DNA of 53,247 nucleotides from Boseongicola sp. SB0665_bin_10 (GCA_009838075.1 VXSG01000107.1:1-53247), one strand, 5' to 3'. Shown: positions 9,545-17,897, numbered from the stretch's first letter. The notes: generated from the sequence alone by a model not told the origin. Numbers and translations are program-made.

Positions 9545-9873
9545 GTTCTGCTGTCCCTTGTCCGCGCAATGTTGCGACGTTTAACATATGATCAATCGCA
9601 TCATTCAGTTCAAGGCCCGCGTAGAGTCTCTTTTCTGCAATGCCGGAGCCTCACTTCTGCGACGCCGCAAGGAAAGAATGGACGAAGCAGGCATCCGTCG
9701 CCACTCACAGCTCCGTGCGCTCACGGATTCGTGCTTGTCTTGGACATTTGGTGTCGTGAAGCACGTCATCTTGAACTTGAACTCCTGTTTCCGTGCGGCA
9801 TTGCTTCGGGGCGTTTGAGCGACTTGGCTGGCTCTGCCGGTTCGCGTCGCCGTTCGGGGGATGAAGACAATAG
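9545..9873. other. Intergenic region upstream of rpoH
   Basis: These 329 nt lie between the rpoH start and the rluD stop, both on the minus strand. Apart from the rpoH promoter candidate I see no gene; the open frames present have no recognisable family pattern. Confidence 0.5.
9585..9613 (-). promoter_or_regulatory. Candidate rpoH promoter
   Basis: On the minus strand TTGAAC (9613-9608) is followed after exactly 17 nt by CATATG (9590-9585). This predicts a transcript start near 9578, about 34 nt before the rpoH ATG at 9544. The spacing and -35 fit sigma-70; the -10 is a partial match. The -35 is also part of CTTGAA, which resembles a sigma-32 -35, so autoregulation is possible but unproven. 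Confidence 0.4.
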
Positions 9874-10884
9874 TCAGGTTTCTTGCAGCGCGTCAAGCAC
9901 TTGCGCGATGTCGCCGGGGAGCGGGCTTTCAAAGCGCATGAATTGATTCGAGACAGGATGGACGAACCCCAAGGTCGCGGCATGAAGCGCCTGACGGCCA
10001 AAGGAGTTTGCGGCGGCTGCGCCCGGAACGGCCTTGGACAGTTGGCGGCGCCGACCATAGTCCGGGTCGCCGATCAAGGCGTGTCCAATGTGGGCCATGT
10101 GGACTCGTATCTGGTGTGTTCGGCCCGTTTTCAGGCGGCAGCGAACGAGGGCTGCGTGATCACCGAATGTTTCAATTGCCTGGATTTGGGTTACAGCCCG
10201 CCGGCCGCCATGCTGGAGCACCGCCTGTTTCTTCCGGTCGGTCCTGTGGCGTCCGATTCGGGCGTCAATCGTCACGGTGCCGTCGACTTCGAAGCTGACG
10301 CCCGTGAGTCCACGCAGCCGGGGACTTCCCGGGTCCGGAGCGCCGTGGCAAAGCGCGAGGTAGCTGCGTTCGACGGCGTGCGTGGCAAACTGCGCTGCGA
10401 GTCCGTGATGTGCGGCGTCGGACTTGGCGACGACAAGCATCCCCGACGTATCCTTGTCGATTCGATGGACGATTCCGGGGCGCCGCGCTCCGCCGACGCC
10501 GGAAAGGTCGCCCCCGAAATGATGCAGGAGCGCATTGACCAACGTGCCTGACGGCGTGCCGGGGGCAGGATGGACGACCATCCCGGCGGGCTTGTCGATG
10601 ACGGCGACGTCGGGGTCCTCGTAGACCACCGCAAGGGGAATGTCCTCGGGTCGCATATGCGTGTCAGCGGCGTCCTTGACCATGACTTCGTAGACTTCGC
10701 CCTGGGCGGCGCGGCCCTTGGGGTCGTGGACTACCGTTCCGTCGCGGCTGACGGCACCCTCGGCCAGCAGCCTTGCCAGCCGGGTGCGCGACAGGTGTGC
10801 CTCCTCTGGCACATCACGGGCAAGCGCCTTATCAAGGCGGGACGGCGGATCATGACCGATTGTGACAAGGACTTTGCGGGACAT
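9874..10884 (-). CDS. rluD: 23S rRNA pseudouridine synthase, RluD/RluA family
   Basis: The protein has 336 aa from ATG 10884. An N-terminal S4-like RNA-binding domain ('SRLDKALARDVP...LSRTRLARLLAEGAVSRDG') is followed by the pseudouridine synthase domain. It contains 'VIDKPAGMVVHPAPG', the catalytic-Asp motif 'RPGIVHRIDKDTSGMLVVAK' and the late 'LKTGRTHQIRVHMAHIGHALIGDPDYG'. Such enzymes isomerise uridines in 23S rRNA helix 69 (RluD) or related sites (RluC/RluA); the family subtype is inferred from the S4 domain. The frame is open further upstream to 11106, but that part is antisense to the divergent DUF6476 gene. The start codon shares CATG with that gene's start. Confidence 0.92.
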   Translation of the reverse strand: MSRKVLVTIGHDPPSRLDKALARDVPEEAHLSRTRLARLLAEGAVSRDGTVVHDPKGRAAQGEVYEVMVKDAADTHMRPEDIPLAVVYEDPDVAVIDKPAGMVVHPAPGTPSGTLVNALLHHFGGDLSGVGGARRPGIVHRIDKDTSGMLVVAKSDAAHHGLAAQFATHAVERSYLALCHGAPDPGSPRLRGLTGVSFEVDGTVTIDARIGRHRTDRKKQAVLQHGGRRAVTQIQAIETFGDHAALVRCRLKTGRTHQIRVHMAHIGHALIGDPDYGRRRQLSKAVPGAAAANSFGRQALHAATLGFVHPVSNQFMRFESPLPGDIAQVLDALQET

Positions 10885-11182
10885 GGAAGACGGGCAGGCT
10901 CTGGACACGAGGACGCTGAAATACCTGAAGGCGCTGGTGACGATCCTGACCGTCACCATGATCCTCGGATTTCTAGCAATCGTCGCGCTCTTTGTCATGC
11001 GCTTTGGCGAGATGGCGCGCATTGAGCTTCCTGACGAGATCGCGCTGCCCGAGGGGGTCCGGGCCACGGCGTTCACGCGCGGTGACGACTGGTTCGCGGT
11101 TGTCACCGATGCGGACGAGATCCTGATCTACAGCCGGATTACGGGAAATCTTCGTCAGCGTGTCGCGATTTCGTCGGAATAG
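10883..11182 (+). CDS. DUF6476-family single-span membrane protein
   Basis: This small protein of 99 aa starts at ATG 10883. The N-terminal cytoplasmic segment is followed by one transmembrane helix ('ALVTILTVTMILGFLAIVALFVM', about residues 18-40) and a compact domain with 'LPEGVRATAFTRGDDWFAVVTDADEILIYSRITGNLRQRVAI'. This pattern matches the DUF6476 family I know from Rhodobacterales, which has no assigned function. The divergent rluD lies head to head, and the two ATGs overlap by two bases in one CATG. Each promoter must therefore lie inside the other gene. An internal ATG at the helix would leave the protein without its N-terminus and is less likely. Confidence 0.8.
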   Translation: MEDGQALDTRTLKYLKALVTILTVTMILGFLAIVALFVMRFGEMARIELPDEIALPEGVRATAFTRGDDWFAVVTDADEILIYSRITGNLRQRVAISSE

Positions 11183-11308
11183 CGGGTTGACGGGAAACTG
11201 TATTTTCGCGGTTGATTGCCCTTGGTCCTTGAAAGATCCGGAAGGCGCCGACACCTGACATGCGCGATCGTTTCAAGCGCCCGATGCAGCGGACCTGGCC
11301 AAGTGATG

Positions 11309-11385
11309 TGGTACCGCCTCCCCGGCTCGAACGGGGGACCTCTTGATCCACAATCAAGCGCTCTAACCAACTGAGCTAAGGCGGC
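11309..11385 (-). tRNA. tRNA-His (anticodon GTG), with encoded CCA
   Basis: The reverse complement folds as a cloverleaf of 77 nt with CCA. The acceptor is GCCGCCT with AGGCGGT (G1-U72), the D stem is GCTC/GAGC, the anticodon arm is CTTGA-TTGTGGA-TCAAG (GTG), and the T arm is CCCCG-TTCGAGC-CGGGG. The discriminator base is A73, not the usual C73 of bacterial tRNA-His. This is the known alphaproteobacterial exception. Confidence 0.97.
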
Positions 11386-11666
11386 CCGCGAGCGTTCCTA
11401 GTGCCGGACCTCCACGAATGCAAGTGTCAGCGCAATCCAGGCTCGCGGACCCGCTTGACAAGGTCAACGCTGAACAAGCGGGCATCCTTGGAAATTGCTC
11501 AGCGAAATCCGTTCCTTCCTTGTCACGAAATTGTGGTCAGCGGCGTCGCGCGTCCGGGGTTCCTGAATGCCTCGGGCCGCCCGACATGCGGTTTGGCTCG
11601 ACTTGAGGCCTTCCGTCGCGAAGGACCGGGCCGCGCCCGCTTCCGGGCCTTGGCTACGGCGTCCTT

Positions 11667-11957
11667 CTAGGCTGCGACGAGCGGTTCGATGCCTGACACG
11701 TCGACCTCCTTGGCCGCGGCCGCCATGTCGAAGTTGGTCTGCATGTTCATCCAGTAGGCCGGGGTCGTGTTCAAGGCGCGGGCAATGCGCAGGGCCGTGT
11801 CAGGCGTCATGCCGGTCACCCCGTTCACAAGCCGCTCGATCCGCGTGCGGGGGACGCCAAGACGGCGGGCAAATGCTATCGCGCCCATGTCCAGGGGATC
11901 AAGGTAGAGTTCCTTCAGGACTTTGCCGGGGTGCATTGGTTCTTCAAGCAGGTTCAT
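11667..11957 (-). CDS. higA: HigA-family antitoxin (HTH, XRE type)
   Basis: The protein has 96 aa from ATG 11957 ('MNLLEEPMHPGKVLKELYLDPLDM'). The N-terminal motif 'HPGKVLKELYLDPLDMGAIAFARRLGV' is the HigA/VapI signature and leads into the helix-turn-helix ('VPRTRIERLVNGVTGMTPDTALRIARAL'). 'NTTPAYWMNMQTNFDM' completes the family pattern. It neutralises HigB and normally represses the operon by binding an operator over the promoter. Its ATG overlaps the higB stop (ATGA), so toxin precedes antitoxin, as is usual for higBA. Confidence 0.93.
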   Translation of the reverse strand: MNLLEEPMHPGKVLKELYLDPLDMGAIAFARRLGVPRTRIERLVNGVTGMTPDTALRIARALNTTPAYWMNMQTNFDMAAAAKEVDVSGIEPLVAA

Positions 11958-12259
11958 GGAGGGTCCTCTCGGTGATAGTCGACAATCTCGACATCGGCCG
12001 GGCCATTTGGCGTCCAGACGAAGCAAATGCGCCATTGATCGTTGATCCGCACGGAATGTTGCCCTGCCCGATCGCCTTTGCCTGCTTCCAGGCGGTTGCC
12101 AGGTGGAAAGCGCATGTCTTCCACTTGGACGGCAGCACCCAGCGCGGTGAGCATCGCCCGAGCGCGTTTATCCAAGTCATCGGGAAAGCCTTTGCCGTAC
12201 TCGCCCTTCACGGCACTGGCGGCGAGCTTGCCTCTGGGTCCCTGGATCATTGTCGACAT
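11954..12259 (-). CDS. higB: HigB-family toxin (RelE-like mRNA interferase)
   Basis: The protein has 101 aa. The C-terminal two thirds match the family closely: 'RARAMLTALGAAVQVEDMRFPPGNRLEAGKGDRAGQHSVRINDQWRICFVW' and 'VEIVDYH'. HigB binds the ribosome and cuts mRNA during translation. The N-terminus is less typical: 'IQGPRGKLAASAVKGEYGKGF' replaces the common 'I(R/K)SFRDK.TE.LF.GE' pattern. Activity may therefore be altered, but the catalytic C-terminal residues of the fold are retained. It is coupled to higA by a 4-nt overlap, and a palindromic operator candidate starts one base upstream of its ATG. Confidence 0.9.
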   Translation of the reverse strand: MSTMIQGPRGKLAASAVKGEYGKGFPDDLDKRARAMLTALGAAVQVEDMRFPPGNRLEAGKGDRAGQHSVRINDQWRICFVWTPNGPADVEIVDYHREDPP

Positions 12260-12276
12260 GTATCACTTCATGATAC
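12260..12276 (-). promoter_or_regulatory. Candidate HigA operator (palindrome)
   Basis: GTATCA-CTTCA-TGATAC is a perfect 6-bp inverted repeat with a 5-nt centre. It sits directly upstream of the higB start codon, where HigA would be expected to repress its own operon. Nearby, TTGTCGACA occurs twice (12250-12258 and 12299-12307), a possible second element. Confidence 0.5.
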
Positions 12277-12644
12277 GTGCATCAACCGCGATACAGATTC
12301 TTGTCGACACAGATTTTTGTGCAAGTCCAGGTTGACGCAGGGCGGGGTTCGGGGTCGTTGCTCGCCCGCTGTCGTTGTCCAGGTCGGGTCGTTTCGCGTC
12401 GCGCGAATCCGCAAGAAGTCCGGGATGATCTCGCTGACGAGATGTTCGATCGATGCGTCGAGTCTCTCGCCAGCCGCGAGGAGATTGGCATGTCGCCGGA
12501 TCGGCCGCCCGGCGCCGTCGGCAAGGTCGCGGAAGGCGGGACAGCGATCGCCGACGGCTGTCCGCCTCGGAGGAACGGCGGGCCTCGCTATTGTCAAACC
12601 ATGCCGCCCAAGCTACCCGGAGATTCAGGACGAGGGGCGCAGAA
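12277..12644. other. Intergenic region between divergent higBA and the DUF6324 gene
   Basis: This stretch contains the promoters of the two divergent units. A minus-strand frame at 12268-12597 (109 aa) is open but shows no family pattern, and it would have to overlap the higB promoter. I do not call it. Confidence 0.4.
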
Positions 12645-12842
12645 ATGGGGATCGACAGGGAGAGCGAACTGGAGGCCAACCTTCAGGTTGGCCCAACCAC
12701 GCTGGGCATGGTGCGCATCTTCGTCGAGGGCGACGGCCTGGAGATCCCGATGGATTTCGATCCTGATGAAGCCGACGAGATTGCGGACGAAATCAAGGCC
12801 GCGGCGGGCAGGGCGCGTGCCATTTCTATGAAGCGGTCGTAG
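12645..12842 (+). CDS. DUF6324-family small protein
   Basis: The protein has 65 aa from ATG 12645, with 'AGGGGCGCAGAA' just upstream. Its composition is strongly acidic in the second half: 'ANLQVGPTTLGMVRIFVEG' then 'EIPMDFDPDEADEIADEIKAAA', ending in a basic tail. The pattern fits the small DUF6324 family of Rhodobacterales, which has no known function. The longer upstream frame is unlike a protein. The 3' end overlaps the convergent mmcB by 17 nt. Confidence 0.75.
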   Translation: MGIDRESELEANLQVGPTTLGMVRIFVEGDGLEIPMDFDPDEADEIADEIKAAAGRARAISMKRS

Positions 12843-13314
12843 GTTTCGCCCCGCCGTAGTGACCGGGATCCCAGGCCGCGTGCCACCGGGTTGCGGCGTG
12901 ACGGGCGAACTTGCGAATCAGCGCAGTGCGACGGGCAGGCGCGACCTTGTGTTCAGCGCCCATCCGGACGATCTCGGCCTCATATGCGTCTGCGAGGATG
13001 AGTCCGGACGAGTCTGGCAACAGATCGATCGGGAAGTTCTCGTCCACGGCCCAGAAGTAGCGGTCGCACCATTCGAGATAGCCGCGCCACTTCTGGTCGC
13101 TCATGAAGTCCTCGCGGCTGGACTTGCATTCGACGATCCAGATTTCGCCCTTTGGGCCAAGGCCCATGACATCGACACGAAGTCCGGCACTCGGCACCAG
13201 TTCAACGACGGTCACGAAGTCAAGGCTGGCAAGGAATCGGCAAACACCGCGTGCAAGGAGTTGCCCGGGCTTTGGCTGAGCTTGATCATCAGGCATTTTC
13301 AGATGGGTGGACAA
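12826..13314 (-). CDS. mmcB: MmcB-family DNA repair protein
   Basis: The protein has 162 aa. The family pattern is 'LARGVCRFLASLDF..VVELVPSAGLRVDVMGLGPKGEIWIVECKSSREDFMSDQKWRGYLEWCDRYFWAV'. It contains a PD-(D/E)XK-like core with 'RVDVMGL' and 'IVECKSS' (D and E-x-K). 'FPIDLLPDSSGLILADAYEAEIVR' follows. MmcB was named for an SOS-induced factor needed for mitomycin C resistance in Caulobacter and works in repair of crosslinks, with a nuclease role inferred from the fold. It ends inside the convergent DUF6324 gene by 17 nt. Confidence 0.88.
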   Translation of the reverse strand: MSTHLKMPDDQAQPKPGQLLARGVCRFLASLDFVTVVELVPSAGLRVDVMGLGPKGEIWIVECKSSREDFMSDQKWRGYLEWCDRYFWAVDENFPIDLLPDSSGLILADAYEAEIVRMGAEHKVAPARRTALIRKFARHAATRWHAAWDPGHYGGAKPTTAS

Positions 13315-13874
13315 ATTGATGCAAAAGGCAAGTCACTTCCGGATTGCCGGTTCATCTGAACAGGATTGAACCTTGTGCTCGCGTGCGCGCAGCACTATTT
13401 TTGACCACGGCGGGTACTGCCCAATTCGTGTTGGGGTCAGATTCCGGTGGCCTTAACGACTTCCGAGGGGGCTGGCTCTGTCTGGGCCGTGGTCCAGTTA
13501 CCTGGCACCCACCTGTATTCACAGGTTCTCGGGAATCAAGCAGCCCTCACGGTTGTGGCGGTCCCGCTGCTGACGCCATGCCGCATTGCGCGGCGCGACC
13601 ATCGAGATTGCGCAGTGGCAAGTCCGGAGAGTCTGTCCTGAGAGGCGACATTGCCTGCCTCCGTTGCGAACCTGGCGTTGCGCCCGACCCTTGAAGGCAG
13701 CGACTGAAATGATTCCGCTCCGCCGCCCTCGCCGATTGGGCCAAGCCGCCTGGAACTGTGCGGGTTCCTTCGCGAGGGGCGTTCATGGACAGAGGGGACG
13801 ATCCCCGTGTCGTCGAGCAAGCTTGTACCAATCGGGTTGCCTTGCGACGAGCAGTGACCGCGACATCCCTGACG
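13315..13874. other. Gene-free gap between mmcB and pncB
   Basis: These 560 nt show no recognisable gene on either strand. The minus strand around 13670-13755 has a faint tRNA-like look (a D-loop-like and a T-loop-like string), but no anticodon arm forms. The stretch may be degraded DNA. Confidence 0.5.
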
Positions 13875-15167
13875 TCAGACCACGACTTCAACCGTTTCCT
13901 GTTCGCCGACCCCAAAAACGCGCTTGTAGCGCTCGATTTCCTTGTCCGGCCCAGTCGCCTTCCGGGGATTGTCGGACAACTTGACCGTGGGTCGCCCGTT
14001 GGCGCTGACCGCCTTGCAGACCAGGCTGAACGGCGCAAGCCTGTCATCTTTCACAAGGCCCCGAAAGTCGTTGGTCATCATGGTGCCCCAGCCGAAGCTG
14101 ACGCGGACTTCGGGTGCAAATCGGGCATGCAGATCTGCAATCATGTTCACATCGAGCCCGTCCGAGAAGATCACGAGTTTCTTCGATGGATCCTCCCCGC
14201 GGCACTTCCACCACTCGATTGCGACTTCCGCGCCACGAAACGGATCGCCCGAATCAACCCTGATGCCGGTCCAGCCCGCCAGCCAGTCGGGCGCCCGCTC
14301 GAGGAACTGCTCGGTTCCGTAGGTGTCGGGCAGGATGATCCTGAGATTTCCGTCGTGCTCTTCATGCCAGTCGGCAAGGACCTGGTACGGGGCCCTGGCC
14401 AGATCTTGATCCGATTCCGCGAGCGCCGAATACACCATCGGCAATTCGTGCGCGTTGGTGCCGATGGCCTCCAGGTCGCGATCCTTTGCGATCAGGCAGT
14501 TCGACGTTCCGACAAAGGCGCTGCCAAGACCTTCGGTCATCGCCTGTACGCACCAGTCCTGCCAAAGGAACGAATGACGCCGCCTGGTTCCGAAATCTGC
14601 AATGGCGAGCCCCTTGAGGTCGCGGAGAGTCTCGACCTTCTCCCAAGTGCGGGTCATTGCGCGCGCATACAGGACTTCCAGCTCGAACTTGCCGAGATTC
14701 TTGGTGACGGCTCGCGACCTCAGTTCCATGAGGACAGACAGAGCGGGAATCTCCCATAGCATGACTTCCGGCCAGGCACCTTCGAAGGTCAGTTCAAACT
14801 GTCCATCGCGTTGCTCGAGGTCGTAGGGTGGAAGCGAGAGGTTCTCGAACCATGCCATGAAGTCCGGGCGAAACATCTGTCGCTTGCCATAGAAGGTGTT
14901 GCCGCGCAGCCAGGTGCTTTCGCCTCTGCTAAGTGTGAGGGACCGGATATGGTCCAGCTGTTCCCGGATTTCGCCCTCGTCGACGATTTCGGCAAGACGG
15001 ACGGATTCCGTGCGGTTGATGAGGCTGAAGGCCACGCGCGTGTCGGGGTGATTTCGAAACACGGACTGGCACATGAGCAGCTTGTAGAAGTCCGTGTCGA
15101 TCAGTGAGCGGACGATCGGGTCGATCTTCCACTTGTGGTTCCAGACGCGGGTCGCGATGTCGACCAT
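13875..15167 (-). CDS. pncB: Nicotinate phosphoribosyltransferase
   Basis: The protein has 430 aa from ATG 15167 ('MVDIATRVWNHKWKIDPI'). It makes nicotinate mononucleotide from nicotinate and PRPP in NAD salvage. The N-terminal 'RSLIDTDFYKLLMCQSVF' is a family hallmark. 'FGTRRRHSFLWQDWCVQAM' contains the histidine that is phosphorylated in ATP-stimulated PncB enzymes. 'GIRVDSGDPFRGAEVAIEWW' and 'KKLVIFSDGLDVNMIADLHARF' form the phosphoribosyl-binding region. Upstream is an AT-rich divergent promoter region shared with the MaoC gene. The frame extends to 15203, but the 13 extra residues do not fit the family. Confidence 0.95.
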   Translation of the reverse strand: MVDIATRVWNHKWKIDPIVRSLIDTDFYKLLMCQSVFRNHPDTRVAFSLINRTESVRLAEIVDEGEIREQLDHIRSLTLSRGESTWLRGNTFYGKRQMFRPDFMAWFENLSLPPYDLEQRDGQFELTFEGAWPEVMLWEIPALSVLMELRSRAVTKNLGKFELEVLYARAMTRTWEKVETLRDLKGLAIADFGTRRRHSFLWQDWCVQAMTEGLGSAFVGTSNCLIAKDRDLEAIGTNAHELPMVYSALAESDQDLARAPYQVLADWHEEHDGNLRIILPDTYGTEQFLERAPDWLAGWTGIRVDSGDPFRGAEVAIEWWKCRGEDPSKKLVIFSDGLDVNMIADLHARFAPEVRVSFGWGTMMTNDFRGLVKDDRLAPFSLVCKAVSANGRPTVKLSDNPRKATGPDKEIERYKRVFGVGEQETVEVVV

Positions 15168-15347
15168 GGGCGAACTCCTCAGACAAGGCCTTTTGCCAAG
15201 CAATTGCGGGATTTGTCCAGCATGTCATCCGGGCCCAGTCGGCCAGGCCGCGACGGTCGGGAGGGGGGATCCTGCGGCACTGATCGGCCCGGATTTCCTT
15301 CGTTCGGCCAGCCTGGATCAGCCACTTGCGCGCAAAGTCCAAAGCGC

Positions 15348-15400
15348 AATTTAATTTCAATTTCTCATATAGAAACGAACTAAAGTTACTTTTCCGATTG
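15348..15400. promoter_or_regulatory. AT-rich divergent promoter region (pncB / maoC-like)
   Basis: This island of A+T-rich sequence in GC-rich surroundings (with CATATAG in its middle) lies between the divergent starts of pncB and the MaoC-like gene. Promoter-like -10 strings occur on both strands. No single -35/-10 pair is convincing, so this is a location call only. Confidence 0.3.
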
Positions 15401-15457
15401 CAGCCGGACGGCTGAGGCAATATGCTGCACTGCGTCAAGAATTCGGACTCATGTTTC

Positions 15458-15901
15458 ATGCTGGACAACTTGCAACGTGGCACGATCTGCATCGAGGATC
15501 TGGAGATCGGCATGCGGCGGTCCCTGCGAAAGCGGGTGACGGATCGTGACATCCATCTGTTTGCCGAGGTCTCGACGGACCACAATCCCGTGCATGTTGA
15601 CGAAGAGTATGCGCAGGAGACGATCTTTGGCGGCCGCATCGCGCACGGCATGCTGACCGCGTCGCTCATTTCCGCCGTCATCGGCGAGCAGCTCCCTGGT
15701 CACGGCACGGTCTATCTTGCCCAGGAGCTCAAGTTTCTGGCACCGGTTCATCCTGGCGATGTCGTCCTGACGGATGTTGAGGTTCGGGAAATCGACTATT
15801 CTCGCCGCCGCGTGAGCCTCGACTGCCAATGTGCCGTGGACGACAGGATCGTTTTGAAGGGCGGGGCGCTTGTTCTCGCCCCAAGCCGGAAATTCGACTG
15901 A
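15458..15901 (+). CDS. MaoC-family (R)-specific enoyl-CoA hydratase-like protein
   Basis: The protein has 147 aa from ATG 15458. It is a single hot-dog domain with the hydratase-2 motif 'STDHNPVHVDEEYAQETIFGGRIAHGML', which holds the catalytic Asp/His pair, followed by 'YLAQELKFLAPVHPGDVVLTDVEV'. The length and single domain match PhaJ-type hydratases that convert trans-2-enoyl-CoA to (R)-3-hydroxyacyl-CoA, feeding polyhydroxyalkanoate synthesis. Other MaoC dehydratases act on acyl-CoA esters in ethylmalonyl-CoA or side-chain pathways, so the substrate is open. A longer frame begins at 15422, but its first 12 residues are atypical. Confidence 0.85.
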   Translation: MLDNLQRGTICIEDLEIGMRRSLRKRVTDRDIHLFAEVSTDHNPVHVDEEYAQETIFGGRIAHGMLTASLISAVIGEQLPGHGTVYLAQELKFLAPVHPGDVVLTDVEVREIDYSRRRVSLDCQCAVDDRIVLKGGALVLAPSRKFD

Positions 15902-16073
15902 TCCGAAGCTCACGATTTCCGATGCGAACGCGCGTCCCGAGAGACGTCCGCTGAGTCGCCGTCGGTGACGGTCCAGGATATCGAACTTGACGTTGGCCAT
16001 TCGATGCAGGTGACCCTATCGTGGTGCCGATCATGACGTCGGAACGGCGTGGCGAAGAAGCGAGGGCAAGGTT

Positions 16074-17186
16074 GTGGCACGTACCGGATTCTTTTGGGAT
16101 GAGCGGTGTTTCTGGCACGGCGGTGGAAATTACGCCTTCACGCTTCCGGTCGGAGACCTGGTGCAGCCGCTCGTTGCCGGCGGGCTTCCGGAACATCCGG
16201 AAACCAAGCGGCGCCTGAAGAACCTTCTCGACGTTACCGGCCTGATTCACGAACTGGATGCGCAGGGTGCCGATCCCGCGAATCAAGAGGACCTCGCCAG
16301 AGTGCACCCGCAATCGTTCATCCGGAAATTCAAGGAAATGTCGGACGCGGGCGGCGGCGAGCTCGGATTGCGAACACCTTTCGCCAAGGGCGGATTCGAA
16401 ATTGCCGCCCTGTCCGCAGGCCTTGCCAGGTCCGCGCTCCTTGCGGTGCTCGACGGCCGCGCCTCGAATGCGTATGCGCTGTCCCGTCCGCCGGGGCATC
16501 ATTGCCTGCCGGACTGGCCGAACGGCTTCTGCCTGCTCAACAACATTGCCATTGCAGTTCGCGCTGCCCGCGCCAGGAACAAGGTCGACCGCGTGGCGGT
16601 GCTGGATTGGGACGTGCATCACGGCAACGGCACGGAGGCGATCTTCATCGAGGATCCGGACACTCTCACCATCTCGCTGCATCAGGAACGCAACTATCCG
16701 GTCGATACCGGCGACCCCGAAACGCGCGGCGAGGGTGCCGGCGAAGGCGCCAACATCAATGTGCCGCTTCCACCAGGCGCGGGCCATGCCACCTACCTGG
16801 AGGCGGTCGAACGCATCGTTCTGCCCGCACTTGATCAATTCGGGCCGGATGTCATTATCGTTGCCTGCGGCTTCGACGCCGCCGCGATCGATCCGCTTTC
16901 GCGCATGCTTGCCACCGCAGAAACGTTTCGGGTCATGACCCGGCAGGTCATGGATGCCGCTGCGCGCCTCTGCGGCGACCGTCTCGTGCTCGTGCACGAA
17001 GGTGGCTATTCGGAGGTCTACGTGCCGTTCTGCGGCCATGCCGTGCTTGAGGAACTTTCGGGCAGTTCCATCACCGCGCCGGATCCATTCGCGGAAACCT
17101 TCGCAAGGCGTCAGCCAAACCGGCAGCTGGAAACTGCATATAGCGGCATGCTGGGGGAACTGGCCGGATGTCTCTCACTCGCATAG
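16074..17186 (+). CDS. Class II histone-deacetylase-family hydrolase
   Basis: The protein has 370 aa from GTG 16074 ('MARTGFFWDERCFWHGGG'). All family zinc-site motifs are present: 'RPPGHHCLPDWPNGFCLLNN' (the His-His pair), 'VLDWDVHHGNGTEAIF' (Asp and His zinc ligands), 'ACGFDAAAIDPLSRM' (Asp ligand), and 'HEGGYSEVYVPFCGHAVLEEL' with the catalytic-pocket Tyr replaced or supplied by the GGYS segment. Bacterial members deacetylate acetylpolyamines, acetylated amino-acid derivatives or acetyl-lysine. This one resembles class II enzymes rather than acetoin-utilisation proteins. The neighbouring genes give no clue to the substrate. Confidence 0.88.
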   Translation: MARTGFFWDERCFWHGGGNYAFTLPVGDLVQPLVAGGLPEHPETKRRLKNLLDVTGLIHELDAQGADPANQEDLARVHPQSFIRKFKEMSDAGGGELGLRTPFAKGGFEIAALSAGLARSALLAVLDGRASNAYALSRPPGHHCLPDWPNGFCLLNNIAIAVRAARARNKVDRVAVLDWDVHHGNGTEAIFIEDPDTLTISLHQERNYPVDTGDPETRGEGAGEGANINVPLPPGAGHATYLEAVERIVLPALDQFGPDVIIVACGFDAAAIDPLSRMLATAETFRVMTRQVMDAAARLCGDRLVLVHEGGYSEVYVPFCGHAVLEELSGSSITAPDPFAETFARRQPNRQLETAYSGMLGELAGCLSLA

Positions 17187-17897
17187 GCGGCTCGTTGGCT
17201 GGACCCGCCGAAAGCTGCATTGCGACGCCTGTCCCCTGAATGATAGCGTCTGTGCATGGCGCGGTTTGCATGCACATGTCCGTGCCTTGGAGAAAAGGTG
17301 AAGATCGAAGTCTCGGAAGAAGCTCACGGGGCGGCCGCAGATGTCAATTGGAAGCGCTTCCGCCGCAAGGTTGACGGAATCTGGGCAAATGGCTCGGGTT
17401 GCGGCGTCGGTGCGCCACGGCGGCGGTCCCAAGGGCAAAACGGGATCGCGGGAGCGGTGGGCGTCCTGGCATCTGGATGCCCCGCAGTCCCAGGGACCTC
17501 GTTGCTTCCGTTGCATGCCGATCTCGGGACGACACCGCAGTGAAGCACGAGATGCTTGAAATGGCGACGGTTTCGAAGATCAGGCGGTGTCCTCGACCTG
17601 AAGCTGGTCGGCACGCGGCATTTGGTTCGCGGTCTCAAGGTTCCGCCGCAATCCGGTGGAACCCGCACGCGGCGTGCCGCACGCGGCAAAAGAATGAACA
17701 GGATCCCCGGATTCCGAAGCTGCCGCCCTGGGGAGTGGAAGTCCCGGAGCGCGAGGCACCCTTGAGATCCGATTGCCCATGTCGCGCCTGACTCTCATTC
17801 CTTTGGCCAGGCCGTGCCTGCTGCCGCCATCGTCCTTCAGCGTCTTGTCAGGGTGCTTCACCGCGTGGCTCATTCGACAGGCAATCTCGTGTGATCC
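17187..17897. other. Gene-poor gap between the deacetylase gene and acpS
   Basis: These 711 nt contain several open frames, none with a family pattern. In many alphaproteobacteria pdxJ lies just before acpS; I find no PdxJ remnant here. A direct repeat of CCGCACGCGGC occurs at 17663-17673 and 17677-17687, separated by 3 nt. Confidence 0.5.

Noticed and set aside
12268-12597. Minus-strand 109-codon frame upstream of higB
   Set aside because: Would cover the higB promoter and has no recognisable domain, although part of it looks helical.
13660-13755. tRNA-like string on the minus strand (D-loop-like and T-loop-like segments)
   Set aside because: No 5-bp anticodon stem with a 7-nt loop can be formed, and the acceptor arms do not pair.
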